64,000 nucleotides of DNA from Proteobacteria bacterium CAG:495. Lineage in GTDB: Bacteria; Pseudomonadota; Alphaproteobacteria; RF32; CAG-239. A model generated the notes under the pieces. The model did not search any database and was not told the DNA's origin. It worked only from the letters and a program-made list of their open reading frames with translations. This document shows, in pieces, positions 44,658-53,587 of this stretch. Position 1 is the stretch's first letter. Every line of letters starts with the position of its first letter. Made by a program: the position numbers and the translations under genes. The stretch covers positions 9,681 through 73,680 of the forward strand of contig HF995302.1 of assembly GCA_000432275.1 (NCBI GenBank), read 5' to 3'.

Positions 44658-44685
44658 GTTTTTAATCAACAAAAGGAGCTAAAAA

Positions 44686-44913
44686 ATGATAACGGAAAAT
44701 ATGGATTTAAAAGAAATCCGCAAAGCTTTGGGGCTGGAGTTGTTTCTCCGTCGCCGGCAAAAGGGAATGAGCCTGTTCCATATGGCTCACCACATCAAAA
44801 TCGACCGTCGGGTGCTAGACCGGGCGGAAACCGGAAAACCGGTGCCGATTTATACCCTGATGCGGATAATCAGCCATTACGGCAAAAAAGTCCGCATTGA
44901 ACTGGTGGAATAA
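44686..44913 (+). CDS. Small XRE-like helix-turn-helix protein
   Basis: 75 residues, AAAAGGAGC ribosome site. LELFLRRRQKGMSLFHMAHHIKIDRRVLDRAETGK is a short HTH of the Cro/C1 type with a recognition helix around 40-50. No other domain. Probably a small transcription regulator; target unknown. It lies between a candidate RNA and the tRNA pair. Confidence 0.72.
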   Translation: MITENMDLKEIRKALGLELFLRRRQKGMSLFHMAHHIKIDRRVLDRAETGKPVPIYTLMRIISHYGKKVRIELVE

Positions 44914-44919
44914 AAACAA

Positions 44920-44950
44920 AAAGCCCTGTTTGAACGGAGGGCTTTTTCTT
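44920..44950 (+). terminator. Terminator of the HTH gene
   Basis: AAAAGCCCT / AGGGCTTTT hairpin with a 10-base loop and T-run. Confidence 0.8.
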
Positions 44951-44986
44951 AAAAAAATAAAGCCCGCTATTGCAACGGACTTTATT
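44951..44986 (-). terminator. Terminator of the tRNA pair
   Basis: Minus-strand AAAGTCCG / GCGGGCTTT hairpin followed by ATTTTTTT, just after the tRNA-Arg 3' end. Confidence 0.65.
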
Positions 44987-44990
44987 AAAA

Positions 44991-45067
44991 TGGCGACCCC
45001 GAGAAGATTCGAACTTCTGACCCACAGCTTAGAAGGCTGTTGCTCTATCCAGCTGAGCTACGGGGCC
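44991..45067 (-). tRNA. tRNA-Arg (anticodon TCT)
   Basis: Minus strand: acceptor GGCCCCG / CGGGGTC, D-arm GCTC / GAGC, anticodon stem ACAGC / GCTGT with loop CTTCTAA, T-arm AGAAG TTCGAAT CTTCT, encoded CCA. 77 nt. Confidence 0.96.
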
Positions 45068-45087
45068 TTGGATAAACAGTCAATAAT

Positions 45088-45164
45088 TGGTCGGGACAGC
45101 TGGATTCGAACCAGTGACATCTTGCTCCCAAAGCAAGCGCTCTACCAGGCTGAGCTATGTCCCG
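45088..45164 (-). tRNA. tRNA-Pro (anticodon TGG)
   Basis: Minus strand: starts CGGGACATAGC, anticodon stem CTTGC / GCAAG with loop TTTGGGA, T-arm CTGG TTCGAAT CCAG, ends TGTCCCGACCA with encoded CCA. 20 bases upstream of tRNA-Arg, so one transcript. Confidence 0.96.
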
Positions 45165-45389
45165 CAAAACTCAAAGAAACCTAGACCGACAACGGATTCA
45201 AATTTAAAGTCGCAACTTCCGAGTCCTTAACAGAAGCTATAATTAGCAAATTTAATTTATTTTGCAAGTATTTTTTTGCGCCGAATGCCGATTTTAAGGC
45301 AAAACCGGCACTCATTTGTGGTTGCACAAATGCATTAAATCCTTGCATTGAAAACTCAACTCTATAATATAAACCAGAAATTTAATTCG

Positions 45390-46271
45390 ATGAGTATGAG
45401 AATGTTTGTTCAGCTTTTGATAAATACCCTGATTGTCGGTTCCGGCTATGGTCTGATTGCGATGGCTTTCCGCCTGATGTATTCGGTGTCTCCGTTTTTT
45501 AACCTGACATTGGGAACCGTTGCGGCGGCAGGGGCCTATGCCGTTTTTTATCTGACATCTTCTGCGGGATTGGCGCCGTGGTGGGCGGTTTTGCTGGCTT
45601 TGGCCATATCTGGGACATTTGCCTGGGTGCTGGAGGCTTATGCCTATCGTCCGATGCGCCGGCGGGGAGCCTCGCCGATGATACTTCTGGTGGCTTCATT
45701 GGGGTTTTACACGATTTTCGAAGCGGTCATCCATTTGCTTTTCGGACCTCAGTACCAAACTTTGGGGACCATAGATTTTTCTTCCCAGATAGATGTCTGG
45801 TTTGCCGAAATTCCCTTTGTCCAGGTCCTGACGATTGTCTCCAACGCATTAATTTACATCGGTTTGAACCATCTATTGTATCATACTTTTCTCGGCAAGC
45901 AAATCCGCGCCGTTAATGACAGTGCGACCCTGGCTCACATTCTGGGAATGAACAATGAGCGGATTATTTTGATTGTATCGGTTTTGTCCGGCCTGATTTT
46001 GGGATTAGCCGGAATTCTGGTGGGATATGACACGGGAATGGAGCCGGCTATGGGCTTCAGCCTGTTGTTCAAGGGAATGATAGGTGCCATCATCGGCGGT
46101 ATGGCTACCATGCGAGGCGCTTTTCTGGGCTCGTTTTTTCTGGCGTTTGTCGAAAATCTGGGCGTTTGGGCTTTTGCCTCCGAGTGGCGTGACGTCGTCG
46201 CTTTTGTCATCTTTATCGTCTTCCTGTATTTCCGCCCCAAAGGCATTTTCCAAAAGAAGGTGAAAAAATAA
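45390..46271 (+). CDS. livH: Branched-chain amino acid ABC permease LivH
   Basis: 293 residues from ATG 45390; two more in-frame ATGs follow within 12 bases and any could be used (no strong ribosome site). Eight or so membrane helices with the LivH core GYGLIAMAFRLMYSV and the cytoplasmic EAA-like loop ADNDSATLAHILGMN region. First gene of livHMGKF. The leader between the tRNAs and this gene contains a CATTTGTG / CACAAATG inverted repeat at about 45314-45333. Confidence 0.92.
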   Translation: MSMRMFVQLLINTLIVGSGYGLIAMAFRLMYSVSPFFNLTLGTVAAAGAYAVFYLTSSAGLAPWWAVLLALAISGTFAWVLEAYAYRPMRRRGASPMILLVASLGFYTIFEAVIHLLFGPQYQTLGTIDFSSQIDVWFAEIPFVQVLTIVSNALIYIGLNHLLYHTFLGKQIRAVNDSATLAHILGMNNERIILIVSVLSGLILGLAGILVGYDTGMEPAMGFSLLFKGMIGAIIGGMATMRGAFLGSFFLAFVENLGVWAFASEWRDVVAFVIFIVFLYFRPKGIFQKKVKK

Positions 46272-46282
46272 GAGGTTAAAAA

Positions 46283-47149
46283 ATGGAATACCTGATTAAT
46301 CTGGCAATACTGTTTTGTATCTACGGCACTTTGGCTTTGTCGCTGAATATGGTCGTCGGAATGGCCGGACTTCTTTCCCTTGCCCAAGCCGCTTTTTACG
46401 GCATCGGCGCATATGCCGCCGCGATTGGTATGACCGAGCTGGGGCTGGGCTTTTTCTCGACGCTGCTTTTGGGAATGCTTGCAAACGGCATTCTGGCTTT
46501 TGTTGTCGGAAAAATCCTTTCCCGCTTTCAGGGAGACTACTATGCCATTGTTTCCGCCGGATTGTCTGTTATCGTCTTTTCCGTTTTGCTCAATTGGAAA
46601 GACCTTACCAACGGGCCTCTCGGTATTTTCGGCATTCCCAAGCCGGAAATTGGGAGTTTTCGCCTGGTTTCAAACTTTTCCTATCTCGTTTTGTGTCTGG
46701 CAGCGGTTGCCTTGAGCTGCGGAATATATGTGTTGTTTGACCGCTCGTCTTTCGGACGCACCCTTAAGGCTCTGCGCGAAGACGAACAGCTGACCCGCCT
46801 GCAGGGGTACAACACCAAACATTTTAAAAGTATTGTTTTTGTCGTGTCGGCAATGATGTCGGGTATTGCCGGAGCAATGTTTGCCAGCTATATTTCTTTC
46901 ATTGACCCCAGCACCTTCCAGCTCAAAGAAGGGATTTTTCTTTTCACGATTATCATTGTCGGCGGTTTGTCTTCGGCCAAAGGAAGCATTGCCGGTGCGC
47001 TGATATTGATTTCCTTGCCGGAAGTTTTGCGTTTCATAGGGCTGCCCTACGAGACGGCGGCTCAGCTGCAGCAGATAATCTATGGAGCGCTGTTGGTGCT
47101 GATGATGATTTTGAGACCTCAGGGGCTGTTCGGAAAGTACAGGATGTAA
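46283..47149 (+). CDS. livM: Branched-chain amino acid ABC permease LivM
   Basis: 288 residues, AGAGG ribosome site. Membrane helices with LALSLNMVVGMAGLLSLAQAAFYGIGAYAA, the standard LivM N-terminus, and ALREDEQLTRLQGYNTKHFK as the ATPase-coupling loop. Pairs with LivH to form the transmembrane channel. Confidence 0.93.
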   Translation: MEYLINLAILFCIYGTLALSLNMVVGMAGLLSLAQAAFYGIGAYAAAIGMTELGLGFFSTLLLGMLANGILAFVVGKILSRFQGDYYAIVSAGLSVIVFSVLLNWKDLTNGPLGIFGIPKPEIGSFRLVSNFSYLVLCLAAVALSCGIYVLFDRSSFGRTLKALREDEQLTRLQGYNTKHFKSIVFVVSAMMSGIAGAMFASYISFIDPSTFQLKEGIFLFTIIIVGGLSSAKGSIAGALILISLPEVLRFIGLPYETAAQLQQIIYGALLVLMMILRPQGLFGKYRM

Positions 47150-47155
47150 AACGCT

Positions 47156-47890
47156 ATGGATTATGCTATTAAAATCGAAAATTTGACCAAGCAGTTTATG
47201 GGATTAAAAGCGCTCGACGACTTGTCGCTGGAGTTTCCCTCCGGGCAGACGACCGGTCTGATTGGCCCCAACGGTTCGGGCAAAACGACGTTAATGAACG
47301 TTCTCACCGGTATGCTTGTACCGGAAAACGGAATGATAGAAATTAACGAACGGCGCTTTCGCAAAATCAAGCCCAATACGCTGCGGCGCCTTAAAATTGC
47401 CCGCACGTTCCAAGACGGCCGCCTTATAGAACAGCTTTCCGTTGAAGACAACCTGCTGCTGCCGGTTGCCGAAAACCGTTATTGGCACAGTTTGTTTGAG
47501 CAGCATATCGAACGTTATCGTGAACGTCTGGAAAACGTTTTGCAAACCGTTCGGCTGGCCGATTATAGATATAAAAATGCCGAAGGGCTTTCTTACGGCC
47601 AGCGTAAGCTGTTGGAAATCGGCAGGGCGCTGATGCAAAACGCCGATATCTATTTTTTTGACGAACCTTTTACCGGATTGTTTCCCGAGACGGTTCAGGA
47701 TATCGTGAATATCCTGCGCGAACTCAAACAAAAAGGCAAAACCCTGATTGTGATTGAACATAATATGAACTTGATTGAACAACTTTGCGACTACACTGTC
47801 GTGCTTGATTCCGGGCGGTTGCTGGCAAAGGGAATACCCGCGGAAGTTCTTGCCGACGAGAAAGTCCGCGAAGCTTATTTGGGAAAGTGA
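47156..47890 (+). CDS. livG: Branched-chain amino acid ABC ATPase LivG
   Basis: 244 residues. Walker A GPNGSGKTT, Q-loop TFQDGRL, signature LSYGQRKLLEIGRALM, Walker B IYFFDEP and switch His in VIEHNM. The signature reads SYGQ instead of the common SGGQ, as in many LivG proteins. One base separates its stop from the livK start. Confidence 0.93.
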   Translation: MDYAIKIENLTKQFMGLKALDDLSLEFPSGQTTGLIGPNGSGKTTLMNVLTGMLVPENGMIEINERRFRKIKPNTLRRLKIARTFQDGRLIEQLSVEDNLLLPVAENRYWHSLFEQHIERYRERLENVLQTVRLADYRYKNAEGLSYGQRKLLEIGRALMQNADIYFFDEPFTGLFPETVQDIVNILRELKQKGKTLIVIEHNMNLIEQLCDYTVVLDSGRLLAKGIPAEVLADEKVREAYLGK

Positions 47891-47891
47891 T

Positions 47892-48995
47892 ATGAAAAGC
47901 AAATTAATCGCCGCCGTCATATTGGCAATTATAATAGCGGCTTTTGCGGCAAGTCGTTTTATCTCCTTCAAACAGCAGAAACCGGTGGAAACCGTTGCTC
48001 CCAAACCGCAGGTGACAATCGGCATCATTTTGCCGTTGAGCGGACGGGAAGGCGCCGTCGGCAAAGGGTTGCAGGCTGCGGCTCGCCTGGCTATCGATGA
48101 TTTGCCCAAACATCGTCTGAAAAACGAATATAACTTTATCTTCAAAGACGATGAATTTGAGCCCAAAAATACGATTGCCGCGTTTACCCGGCTCCAGCAT
48201 GCCGACCGCGCAAACGCCGTCATTACCTATTCGGCGCAGAGCGGCAGCGTCATCAACACGCTGGCCGAGAACGGAAAAATCATCCAGTTTAACGTTGGCA
48301 GCGCCGAACCGGCCGTCGCCAAGGGGCGTTATAACTTTGTCCACTGGACACACCCAGATGAAAGTACACGGGAAATCCTCGACCATTTCCGTCGTAACGG
48401 TTTTCAGAAAGTTGCCGTCATTACGCCAAAAATTTCGGAAGCTTTGGCGGCAGAGAACGCTTTTCGCCAGAATTTGCCCCGTTATCCGGAAATCACGGCC
48501 AAATACTATCGTGCCAAGCCGCAGGAAAAAGATTTTCGGATGCTGTTGAGTTTTATCCGCAACTATGAGCCGGATGTCATTTTGGCATTGGTGTCGACCT
48601 CTCGGGCCAGCGATATCATTTTCCAGTATCGTGCGTCCAAACTGCCGTATCCGCTGACCAATGTGGCCAGCTTTGGGCGGCTGGACACCTTTGCCGGAGG
48701 TGAAGATATGTTTTTCAGCGACGTTGCGCCTGCGCGTCAGGAACTGATAAAGCGTATGCAGAGCTCTCAGCCGGACATCAGCACTTTCGGCGCCGGAAAT
48801 ATTTATGATGCGGTAATGCTGCTGGTTGAAGCGTTTGAAGACGCGCCGACGCCGCAGCAGGCTGTCGGTGCTTTGGAAGCGCAGCGTTATTACGAGGGAA
48901 TGGCCGGCCGTGCGGAACAGGATGCCGAAGGCGTTTTTCACGCCCCGTCGGTTTTGAAACAAATTAAAAACGGCCGCGCCGAAATCGAAAAATAA
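47892..48995 (+). CDS. livK: Branched-chain amino acid ABC substrate-binding protein
   Basis: 367 residues from ATG 47892, which begins a hydrophobic export/anchor segment (LIAAVILAIIIAAFAAS). The periplasmic-binding fold is type I (VTIGIILPLSGREGAVGKGLQAAARLA). No lipobox Cys, so it is either cleaved or N-terminally anchored. Placed between the two ATPase genes. The ligand cannot be told from sequence alone; urea or amide binding is an alternative. Confidence 0.87.
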   Translation: MKSKLIAAVILAIIIAAFAASRFISFKQQKPVETVAPKPQVTIGIILPLSGREGAVGKGLQAAARLAIDDLPKHRLKNEYNFIFKDDEFEPKNTIAAFTRLQHADRANAVITYSAQSGSVINTLAENGKIIQFNVGSAEPAVAKGRYNFVHWTHPDESTREILDHFRRNGFQKVAVITPKISEALAAENAFRQNLPRYPEITAKYYRAKPQEKDFRMLLSFIRNYEPDVILALVSTSRASDIIFQYRASKLPYPLTNVASFGRLDTFAGGEDMFFSDVAPARQELIKRMQSSQPDISTFGAGNIYDAVMLLVEAFEDAPTPQQAVGALEAQRYYEGMAGRAEQDAEGVFHAPSVLKQIKNGRAEIEK

Positions 48996-49018
48996 CCGGA
49001 CGGACAGGGGAGAGACTT

Positions 49019-49735
49019 ATGCTGGAGTTAAGAAATATTGATGCCGGATATAACAGGCGCCTGGTTCTGAAAGACGTCTCGGTTAAAATCGACACCTCTG
49101 CGGTTACCGTAATTATGGGGCCGAACGGAGCCGGCAAGTCGACTTTGCTCAAGGTTATGTACGGCCTTATCAGGCCGGTGTCCGGCGGAATTTATTTTAA
49201 TGACGTCGAAATTCGGCCGCAGCCGGCGGAACTGGTTAAAAAAGGCGTTTTTATGATTCCTCAGGGAAAGCGGGTTTTTCGTAATATGACGGTGTTGGAA
49301 AATATTGAACTGGCCGCACATTTTTGGCCTAAACGTTTTGCTTTTCACAATCGTCTTGAAGAAATTTTAATTCATTTTCCCGATTTGAAACCGCGTTTGG
49401 ATGATTTGGCCGGCAATCTTTCCGGCGGACAACAGCAGATGGTGGCTATTGCCCGCGGGCTTATAAACCAGCCCCGGCTTTTGCTTCTGGATGAACCGTC
49501 AATCGGTTTGTCTCCCAAGCTTACAGCAGATATGTTTAATAAAATCAAAGAGCTCAATACCGGCCTCGGCACCGGTTTTGTCATTGTGGAACATAATCTT
49601 AAGACTTTGTTACCGCTTACTGATTATGCTTATATTCTGGATCAGGGGCAGGTTGTCTATGAAGGCTCGTCCCGTTCCAAGGCTTTGGATAAAATGACGG
49701 CAAGCATTTTTGAAAAGAAAGTTACCTGCGCATGA
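49019..49735 (+). CDS. livF: Branched-chain amino acid ABC ATPase LivF
   Basis: 238 residues. Walker A GPNGAGKST, MIPQGKRVFRNMTVLEN (LivF-type Q-loop), signature LSGGQQQMVAIARGL, Walker B LLLDEPSIGL. Last of the five transporter genes; its stop overlaps the RNHCP start by 4 bases (ATGA). Confidence 0.94.
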   Translation: MLELRNIDAGYNRRLVLKDVSVKIDTSAVTVIMGPNGAGKSTLLKVMYGLIRPVSGGIYFNDVEIRPQPAELVKKGVFMIPQGKRVFRNMTVLENIELAAHFWPKRFAFHNRLEEILIHFPDLKPRLDDLAGNLSGGQQQMVAIARGLINQPRLLLLDEPSIGLSPKLTADMFNKIKELNTGLGTGFVIVEHNLKTLLPLTDYAYILDQGQVVYEGSSRSKALDKMTASIFEKKVTCA

Positions 49736-50046
49736 AAAAGTTTTCCCGCACGACTGAAGATTTTACCTGTGAGCATTGCGGTGCAAAAGTTCAGGGCAAC
49801 GGCTATACAAATCATTGTCCGCACTGCTTATATTCTAAACATGTCGACGTCAACCCCGGAGATCGCGCGGCAGAATGCGGCGGTTTGATGGAACCGGCTG
49901 ACCTCGAATACAAAGACGGGCGCTACATCATTGTTCATCGTTGCGTCAAATGCGGTTTTGTTCGTAAAAACAAAGTCGTCGATGCTGATGATTTTGATGC
50001 CGTACTTGAACTTTCGCGCCAAAAAACCGAACGTTTGAAGTTTTAG
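49732..50046 (+). CDS. RNHCP domain zinc-ribbon protein
   Basis: 104 residues. RTTEDFTCEHCGAKV, then GYTNHCPHCLYSKHVD and HRCVKCGF match the RNHCP family (named for RNHCP-like motif), with three CxxC-type pairs for zinc. Role unknown. It overlaps livF by 4 bases, so it is expressed with the transporter. Confidence 0.85.
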   Translation: MKKFSRTTEDFTCEHCGAKVQGNGYTNHCPHCLYSKHVDVNPGDRAAECGGLMEPADLEYKDGRYIIVHRCVKCGFVRKNKVVDADDFDAVLELSRQKTERLKF

Positions 50047-50065
50047 AACAGAGCAGGAGTTTCTG

Positions 50066-51037
50066 ATGAATTACGTAATGTTGGCACTGGCCGGAATCCT
50101 TTCCGGCGGGATAGTTTTCGGCGCTAAAATTCTTTTTATGTCTGGTGCCACCTTGTTTGAGGTTATGTTGTTTCCCAATCTGATTGGTGCAGCATTGTTT
50201 ACGCCGTTTGTGGTCAAGGAGTTTAAACGCTTTATCGGCGTTCCTCCTGTCATAACGCTGTTGTTTACGCTTTCGGTGCTTTTGGTGAATGTGGGTGATT
50301 ATGTTCCCTTGTTTATGAACGTATCAGTAACGTTGGTGCTGTTGTTGGTTTATTTGCAGCCGATATGGACGATTATGATTGAGCGCTTTTATTTTAAAAA
50401 ACATATTGCAGCGGCAGACTGGGTTATGGTTGCGGTTATGTTTGCCGGTCTGATTATTCTCATCAATCCGTTTCAGGGCATACATTATTCGCTTGTGGGT
50501 ATGAGTTTGGCCTTGTTCGCCGGGTTGGGAGAGTCGGTCTGGATATTGATAACCAAATATTTTTCAAAAAAAGGAATATCTCCGGCTTCGACATACTGGT
50601 GTACCTGTTTTTATGCCGTCGTGCCGCTGGCGGTGTTGTATTTGCTGGCTAACCGTTATATGCCCAGATATGAAGACGGTTTTACTTTGTTTTCTTTCGA
50701 CATCGGAACGAATTTGTGGATTTCGTTTTTGGTGTACAGCCTGTTGATTTATACGCCGGCCAATGTACTGGTGTTTTTCAATAATAAAAATGTTCCTGCC
50801 GGCATTATCGGAATGATTTTGCTGTTGGAGCCGGTGACGGGCATTACCTTGGATATTGTCTTTTTACACAATCCTTTGACGTGGAACATCATTGTCGGCG
50901 GCGTCATTATTCTTGCTGCCAATATCGTTTTGATATTGAAAAACAGCAGTATGGCCTGTCGTCGCCATACTGCTGCGTTCAAAATGCTTTCTGAGAAAAA
51001 AAGCTATTCTTCGTCGGCCTCGTCCATACGGGATTGA
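50066..51037 (+). CDS. EamA/DMT family permease
   Basis: 323 residues with ten predicted helices in two EamA repeats (first from GGIVFGAKILFMSGA, second from GLGESVWILITKYFSKKG). Likely an exporter or importer of small metabolites; substrate unknown. The last 35 residues after IVLILKNSSM are hydrophilic and lie over the terminator of the convergent hsp20 gene, so the annotated stop may be a read-through of shorter ancestral coding. Confidence 0.82.
   Translation: MNYVMLALAGILSGGIVFGAKILFMSGATLFEVMLFPNLIGAALFTPFVVKEFKRFIGVPPVITLLFTLSVLLVNVGDYVPLFMNVSVTLVLLLVYLQPIWTIMIERFYFKKHIAAADWVMVAVMFAGLIILINPFQGIHYSLVGMSLALFAGLGESVWILITKYFSKKGISPASTYWCTCFYAVVPLAVLYLLANRYMPRYEDGFTLFSFDIGTNLWISFLVYSLLIYTPANVLVFFNNKNVPAGIIGMILLLEPVTGITLDIVFLHNPLTWNIIVGGVIILAANIVLILKNSSMACRRHTAAFKMLSEKKSYSSSASSIRD
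50939..50975 (-). terminator. Terminator of hsp20, inside the permease 3' end
   Basis: A perfect 12-base stem (CAGCAGTATGGC with GCCATACTGCTG) with an 8-base loop, followed on the minus strand by TTTTT. Confidence 0.75.
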
Positions 51038-51552
51038 CGGCGGTTGTTGCGCCCGCTTTTTGGTGAACTGCCGGAATTGCTGCGGCTGATGTTTATTTTC
51101 TTTTTCTTCTTTTGCTCATTCGGTGATTTGGGAATGGCGATTTTCAAAACCCCGTCGGCATATTCGGCGTCGGCGTTGTCAAATTGCAAATCCCAGGGCA
51201 GGGGAATGGTTCGCTTGACCATACCGTAAGAAATTTCTGAAAAATAGCTGCCTTTGCTGTTTTCCTCGTGTTCATGTCTTTTTTCGCCGGAAATTGTCAG
51301 ATATCCGTCAGAAGAGATTTCAACATCGATGTCATTTTCGGCCACACCGGGCATTTCTGCAGTGACGGTCACTTCATTCTGGTTTTCCGAAACCTCGATT
51401 TTAGGCTCCATGTCAGCCATATCGCTGCTGTGGGGAAAATCCAGCATATTCCAAAAATGCGAAATCAAACTGCGCATATCGCCGTGTTGATTGTTGTTGT
51501 GAATCGGAACGTTGCGTTCCTGTTCATCACGGGTCGTCATATGATTAGCCAT
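51004..51552 (-). CDS. Hsp20/alpha-crystallin small heat-shock protein
   Basis: 182 residues from ATG 51552 (MANHMTTRDEQERN) after GGAGAA. The alpha-crystallin domain runs from about 60 to 150 (KIEVSENQNEVTVTAEMPGVAENDIDVEI, DGYLTISGEKRHE, ADGVLKIAIPK). The C-terminal tail is basic then acidic and lacks the exact I-x-I motif except INIS. A holdase chaperone. 48 bases from the DUF3175 gene upstream, possibly one stress transcript. Confidence 0.92.
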   Translation of the reverse strand: MANHMTTRDEQERNVPIHNNNQHGDMRSLISHFWNMLDFPHSSDMADMEPKIEVSENQNEVTVTAEMPGVAENDIDVEISSDGYLTISGEKRHEHEENSKGSYFSEISYGMVKRTIPLPWDLQFDNADAEYADGVLKIAIPKSPNEQKKKKKINISRSNSGSSPKSGRNNRRQSRMDEADEE

Positions 51553-51600
51553 CTTATATTCTCCTTTTTCCAAAATGATTGTTGTCTGAATTAAAAAGGC

Positions 51601-51852
51601 TTAGGCCTCATGTTCCAGTTCTTCCAATTTTGCTTTGGCCTTTTCAATTTCTTTTGCATTGCTTAGGCCGTTGCCCGCACGATTCATATAAAACACCAGC
51701 CGGCGCAACGCCAGAGCAGGGTCGTTGTGCGCTCCTTTCATCAGAACTTTTACTATTTCTGGCGCTTTTTGGGTAAAAGTTCCCGCGGGGGCGTGCCATT
51801 TCAGATGTTCGTCGGCCTCCTCGGACCAATAGGGATTTTCATCTTCAAGCAT
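51601..51852 (-). CDS. DUF3175 domain protein
   Basis: 83 residues. YWSEEADEH, GTFTQKAPEIVKVLMK and LVFYMNRAGNGLS follow the DUF3175 pattern (WS..V...., G.FT..., ..FYINRAGK.L). The function is not known. Located just upstream of hsp20 on the same strand. Confidence 0.75.
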   Translation of the reverse strand: MLEDENPYWSEEADEHLKWHAPAGTFTQKAPEIVKVLMKGAHNDPALALRRLVFYMNRAGNGLSNAKEIEKAKAKLEELEHEA

Positions 51853-51920
51853 AAGCGTCTCCTTTGTTAAACACCTTTAAAATAAGCACGGCTCTATACG
51901 GATTAAATAAGCATAAAGGA

Positions 51921-51948
51921 TAAAAAATCCCGGGCACTGGGCCCGGGA
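51921..51948 (-). terminator. Terminator after the Cys-rich remnant
   Basis: TCCCGGGC / GCCCGGGA hairpin with a 5-base loop and TTTTTT on the minus strand. Confidence 0.82.
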
Positions 51949-51967
51949 CTGAGACTGAACGTTTTTG

Positions 51968-52381
51968 TTAACGGGAGCACGTTAACCCGTCTACCTTTCC
52001 GTCGAACGGATTAGGATACAAGCTGCAACAGGTATCGTAACATCTTCCCGTATAAATGTTGCAGGGAGAACAGTTTTTATAACATTTGTAACACGTCAGC
52101 CCATGGAAGTTTTCTCGGTAGCAGGTCAGATAATCAGATGATGCGTCAACAGTAGAACTGTAACCGCCATCCTGACAGGTCCATGCGCGACATTTATAAC
52201 AAGTGCCGGATCTTTCACCGCAAGAACAGACTTTAGAGGTTGTTCCTATGTTTTTCTGCGATGACGGGCAGGATGATTCCTGGTACCCGCTAGGACAGCT
52301 ATAGCTGTGGGTATGCGCCGGGGCTTTGTAACAGGTTCCCGAAGCAGCACCGCAATTATACAGACTGTTTAAGGATGATAT
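51968..52381 (-). pseudogene. Start-less Cys-rich protein remnant
   Basis: An open minus-strand frame of 137 codons with no start codon and a stop just upstream (52382-52384). Its product contains SYSCPSGYQESSCPSSQ, GTTSKVCSCGERSGTCYKC and a Cys-rich tail, clearly homologous to the protein at the right edge (63481-64000). An in-frame ATG with MKHITFLN lies upstream but is separated by two stops, so the signal-peptide end seems to have been lost or corrupted. It ends in a good terminator, evidence that it was once a full gene. It fills most of the 51853-52490 gap. Confidence 0.72.
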
Positions 52382-52436
52382 TTATCTTATTGGAACTGTC
52401 GCTTAGTTTAGAAAAGTGATATGTTTCATTTTATAA

Positions 52437-52466
52437 AACAGGAGCAGCCAAATAACAGCTCCTGTT
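52437..52466 (-). terminator. Terminator of the 52491 gene
   Basis: AACAGGAGC / GCTCCTGTT hairpin with a 12-base loop; T-runs on both sides, so it may act in both directions. Confidence 0.65.
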
Positions 52467-52490
52467 TTTTTGTGGTGCGTCATATGTAAT

Positions 52491-53576
52491 TTAAAAATTT
52501 ATGACAGGAAAGTAAACAACAGGAGTATACCCTGTATTGCTTAAAGTAATATCCGTCAGGCTGTAACTGCATGGATCTTGTTCATGATCGGATGTGTTGC
52601 ATGAATTGCTAAGTTTTATACCGCTGATATGCTCTCCCTGTACGGTGCTTGATATGAGAGGTGTAGTATTATAATCTGCGTGGTATGTTATGTTAAGCTT
52701 ACGATAACTGTTTAATACCATATTAAAGTTCATTCCGATGAGTTTAAGCTCCGATTGGGAGGGAATAAACCAATCTCCGGCATTAGTGCCGGCTGTTTTA
52801 TATTCCAGAACATCCGTATAAGGATTCTCCCTCAAATTGGAGGTAATTTCTTTAACTCTATTACTGGCAGCATAAAACACGCTTCGAATCTGATTTAAGT
52901 CATTAAGTTGAAGCTGTTTAGCCCGGCTCTGAATATCGTCTTCCGAACAGCCGATGCAGCTTCTTCGGACTTCATCCAAATAAGTGTCCAAACCGTTTTG
53001 TATGGCAGCGGTCAATGGCGCAATAAAGTCATCGAGTTCGGCAGTTATCTCTGTTGTATAGTTTGATAGAGACAGGGCCAGCTTTTGGGTATTTTTTTTG
53101 CCGTCCTCATCTGTTTTAAGTTTGTTATAAGGTAAATACAAAGTAAAGCTCATCGGCAGTTTTTGCGTGAGAGTATGACCCGAAGCACTGGCAGGGGTAA
53201 AATAAAACATTTTCTGTAAGTAATCGCCCGTATATAGTACAGATCCTTTTGACGATAAGGCCAACGCCAGTTTTTGATTAGAATCAAAGACAATTCCAAT
53301 CGGCGTCTTGCCTGTTACCGGGTTGGATGACGTTGTCATGTCCGAAAACAAAATGTCGCCGATGGCAATCTGTGCCATATATTTTTTTGAGCAAAAAACT
53401 TTGGTGTCGTCGAAGGGACAGCGTAAAATATCCAATCCCGCGCACATTGCCGCAGTTTTGTTGTATCCGAGATTTTCGCAGGAAGGCGGGGTGACACAGG
53501 TCTGAGCGAGAGTTTGAGACGTAAGCGCCGCTGCGGCGAATACCGCGGCAAGCAAAAGAGTCGGTAGTCTATTCAT
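52491..53576 (-). CDS. Exported DUF1566-like protein
   Basis: 361 residues with a signal peptide (MNRLPTLLLAAVFAAAALTS, cut after AQ). The mature N-terminus has four Cys close together (TCVTPPSCENLGY, CAGLDILRC). The C-terminal part shows GDWFIPSQSELKLI and a closing YTPVVYFPVINF, features of DUF1566/FISUMP-type surface proteins. AAGGAGA precedes the ATG, 11 bases after the stop of the Cys-rich gene, so the pair forms an operon. Role unknown; surface or secreted is likely. Confidence 0.75.
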   Translation of the reverse strand: MNRLPTLLLAAVFAAAALTSQTLAQTCVTPPSCENLGYNKTAAMCAGLDILRCPFDDTKVFCSKKYMAQIAIGDILFSDMTTSSNPVTGKTPIGIVFDSNQKLALALSSKGSVLYTGDYLQKMFYFTPASASGHTLTQKLPMSFTLYLPYNKLKTDEDGKKNTQKLALSLSNYTTEITAELDDFIAPLTAAIQNGLDTYLDEVRRSCIGCSEDDIQSRAKQLQLNDLNQIRSVFYAASNRVKEITSNLRENPYTDVLEYKTAGTNAGDWFIPSQSELKLIGMNFNMVLNSYRKLNITYHADYNTTPLISSTVQGEHISGIKLSNSCNTSDHEQDPCSYSLTDITLSNTGYTPVVYFPVINF

Positions 53577-53587
53577 TACAAGTCTCC

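Noticed and set aside
47904..48962. 352-codon minus-strand frame opposite livK
   Set aside because: Antisense shadow; the plus strand holds the substrate-binding protein in the correct place of the liv operon.
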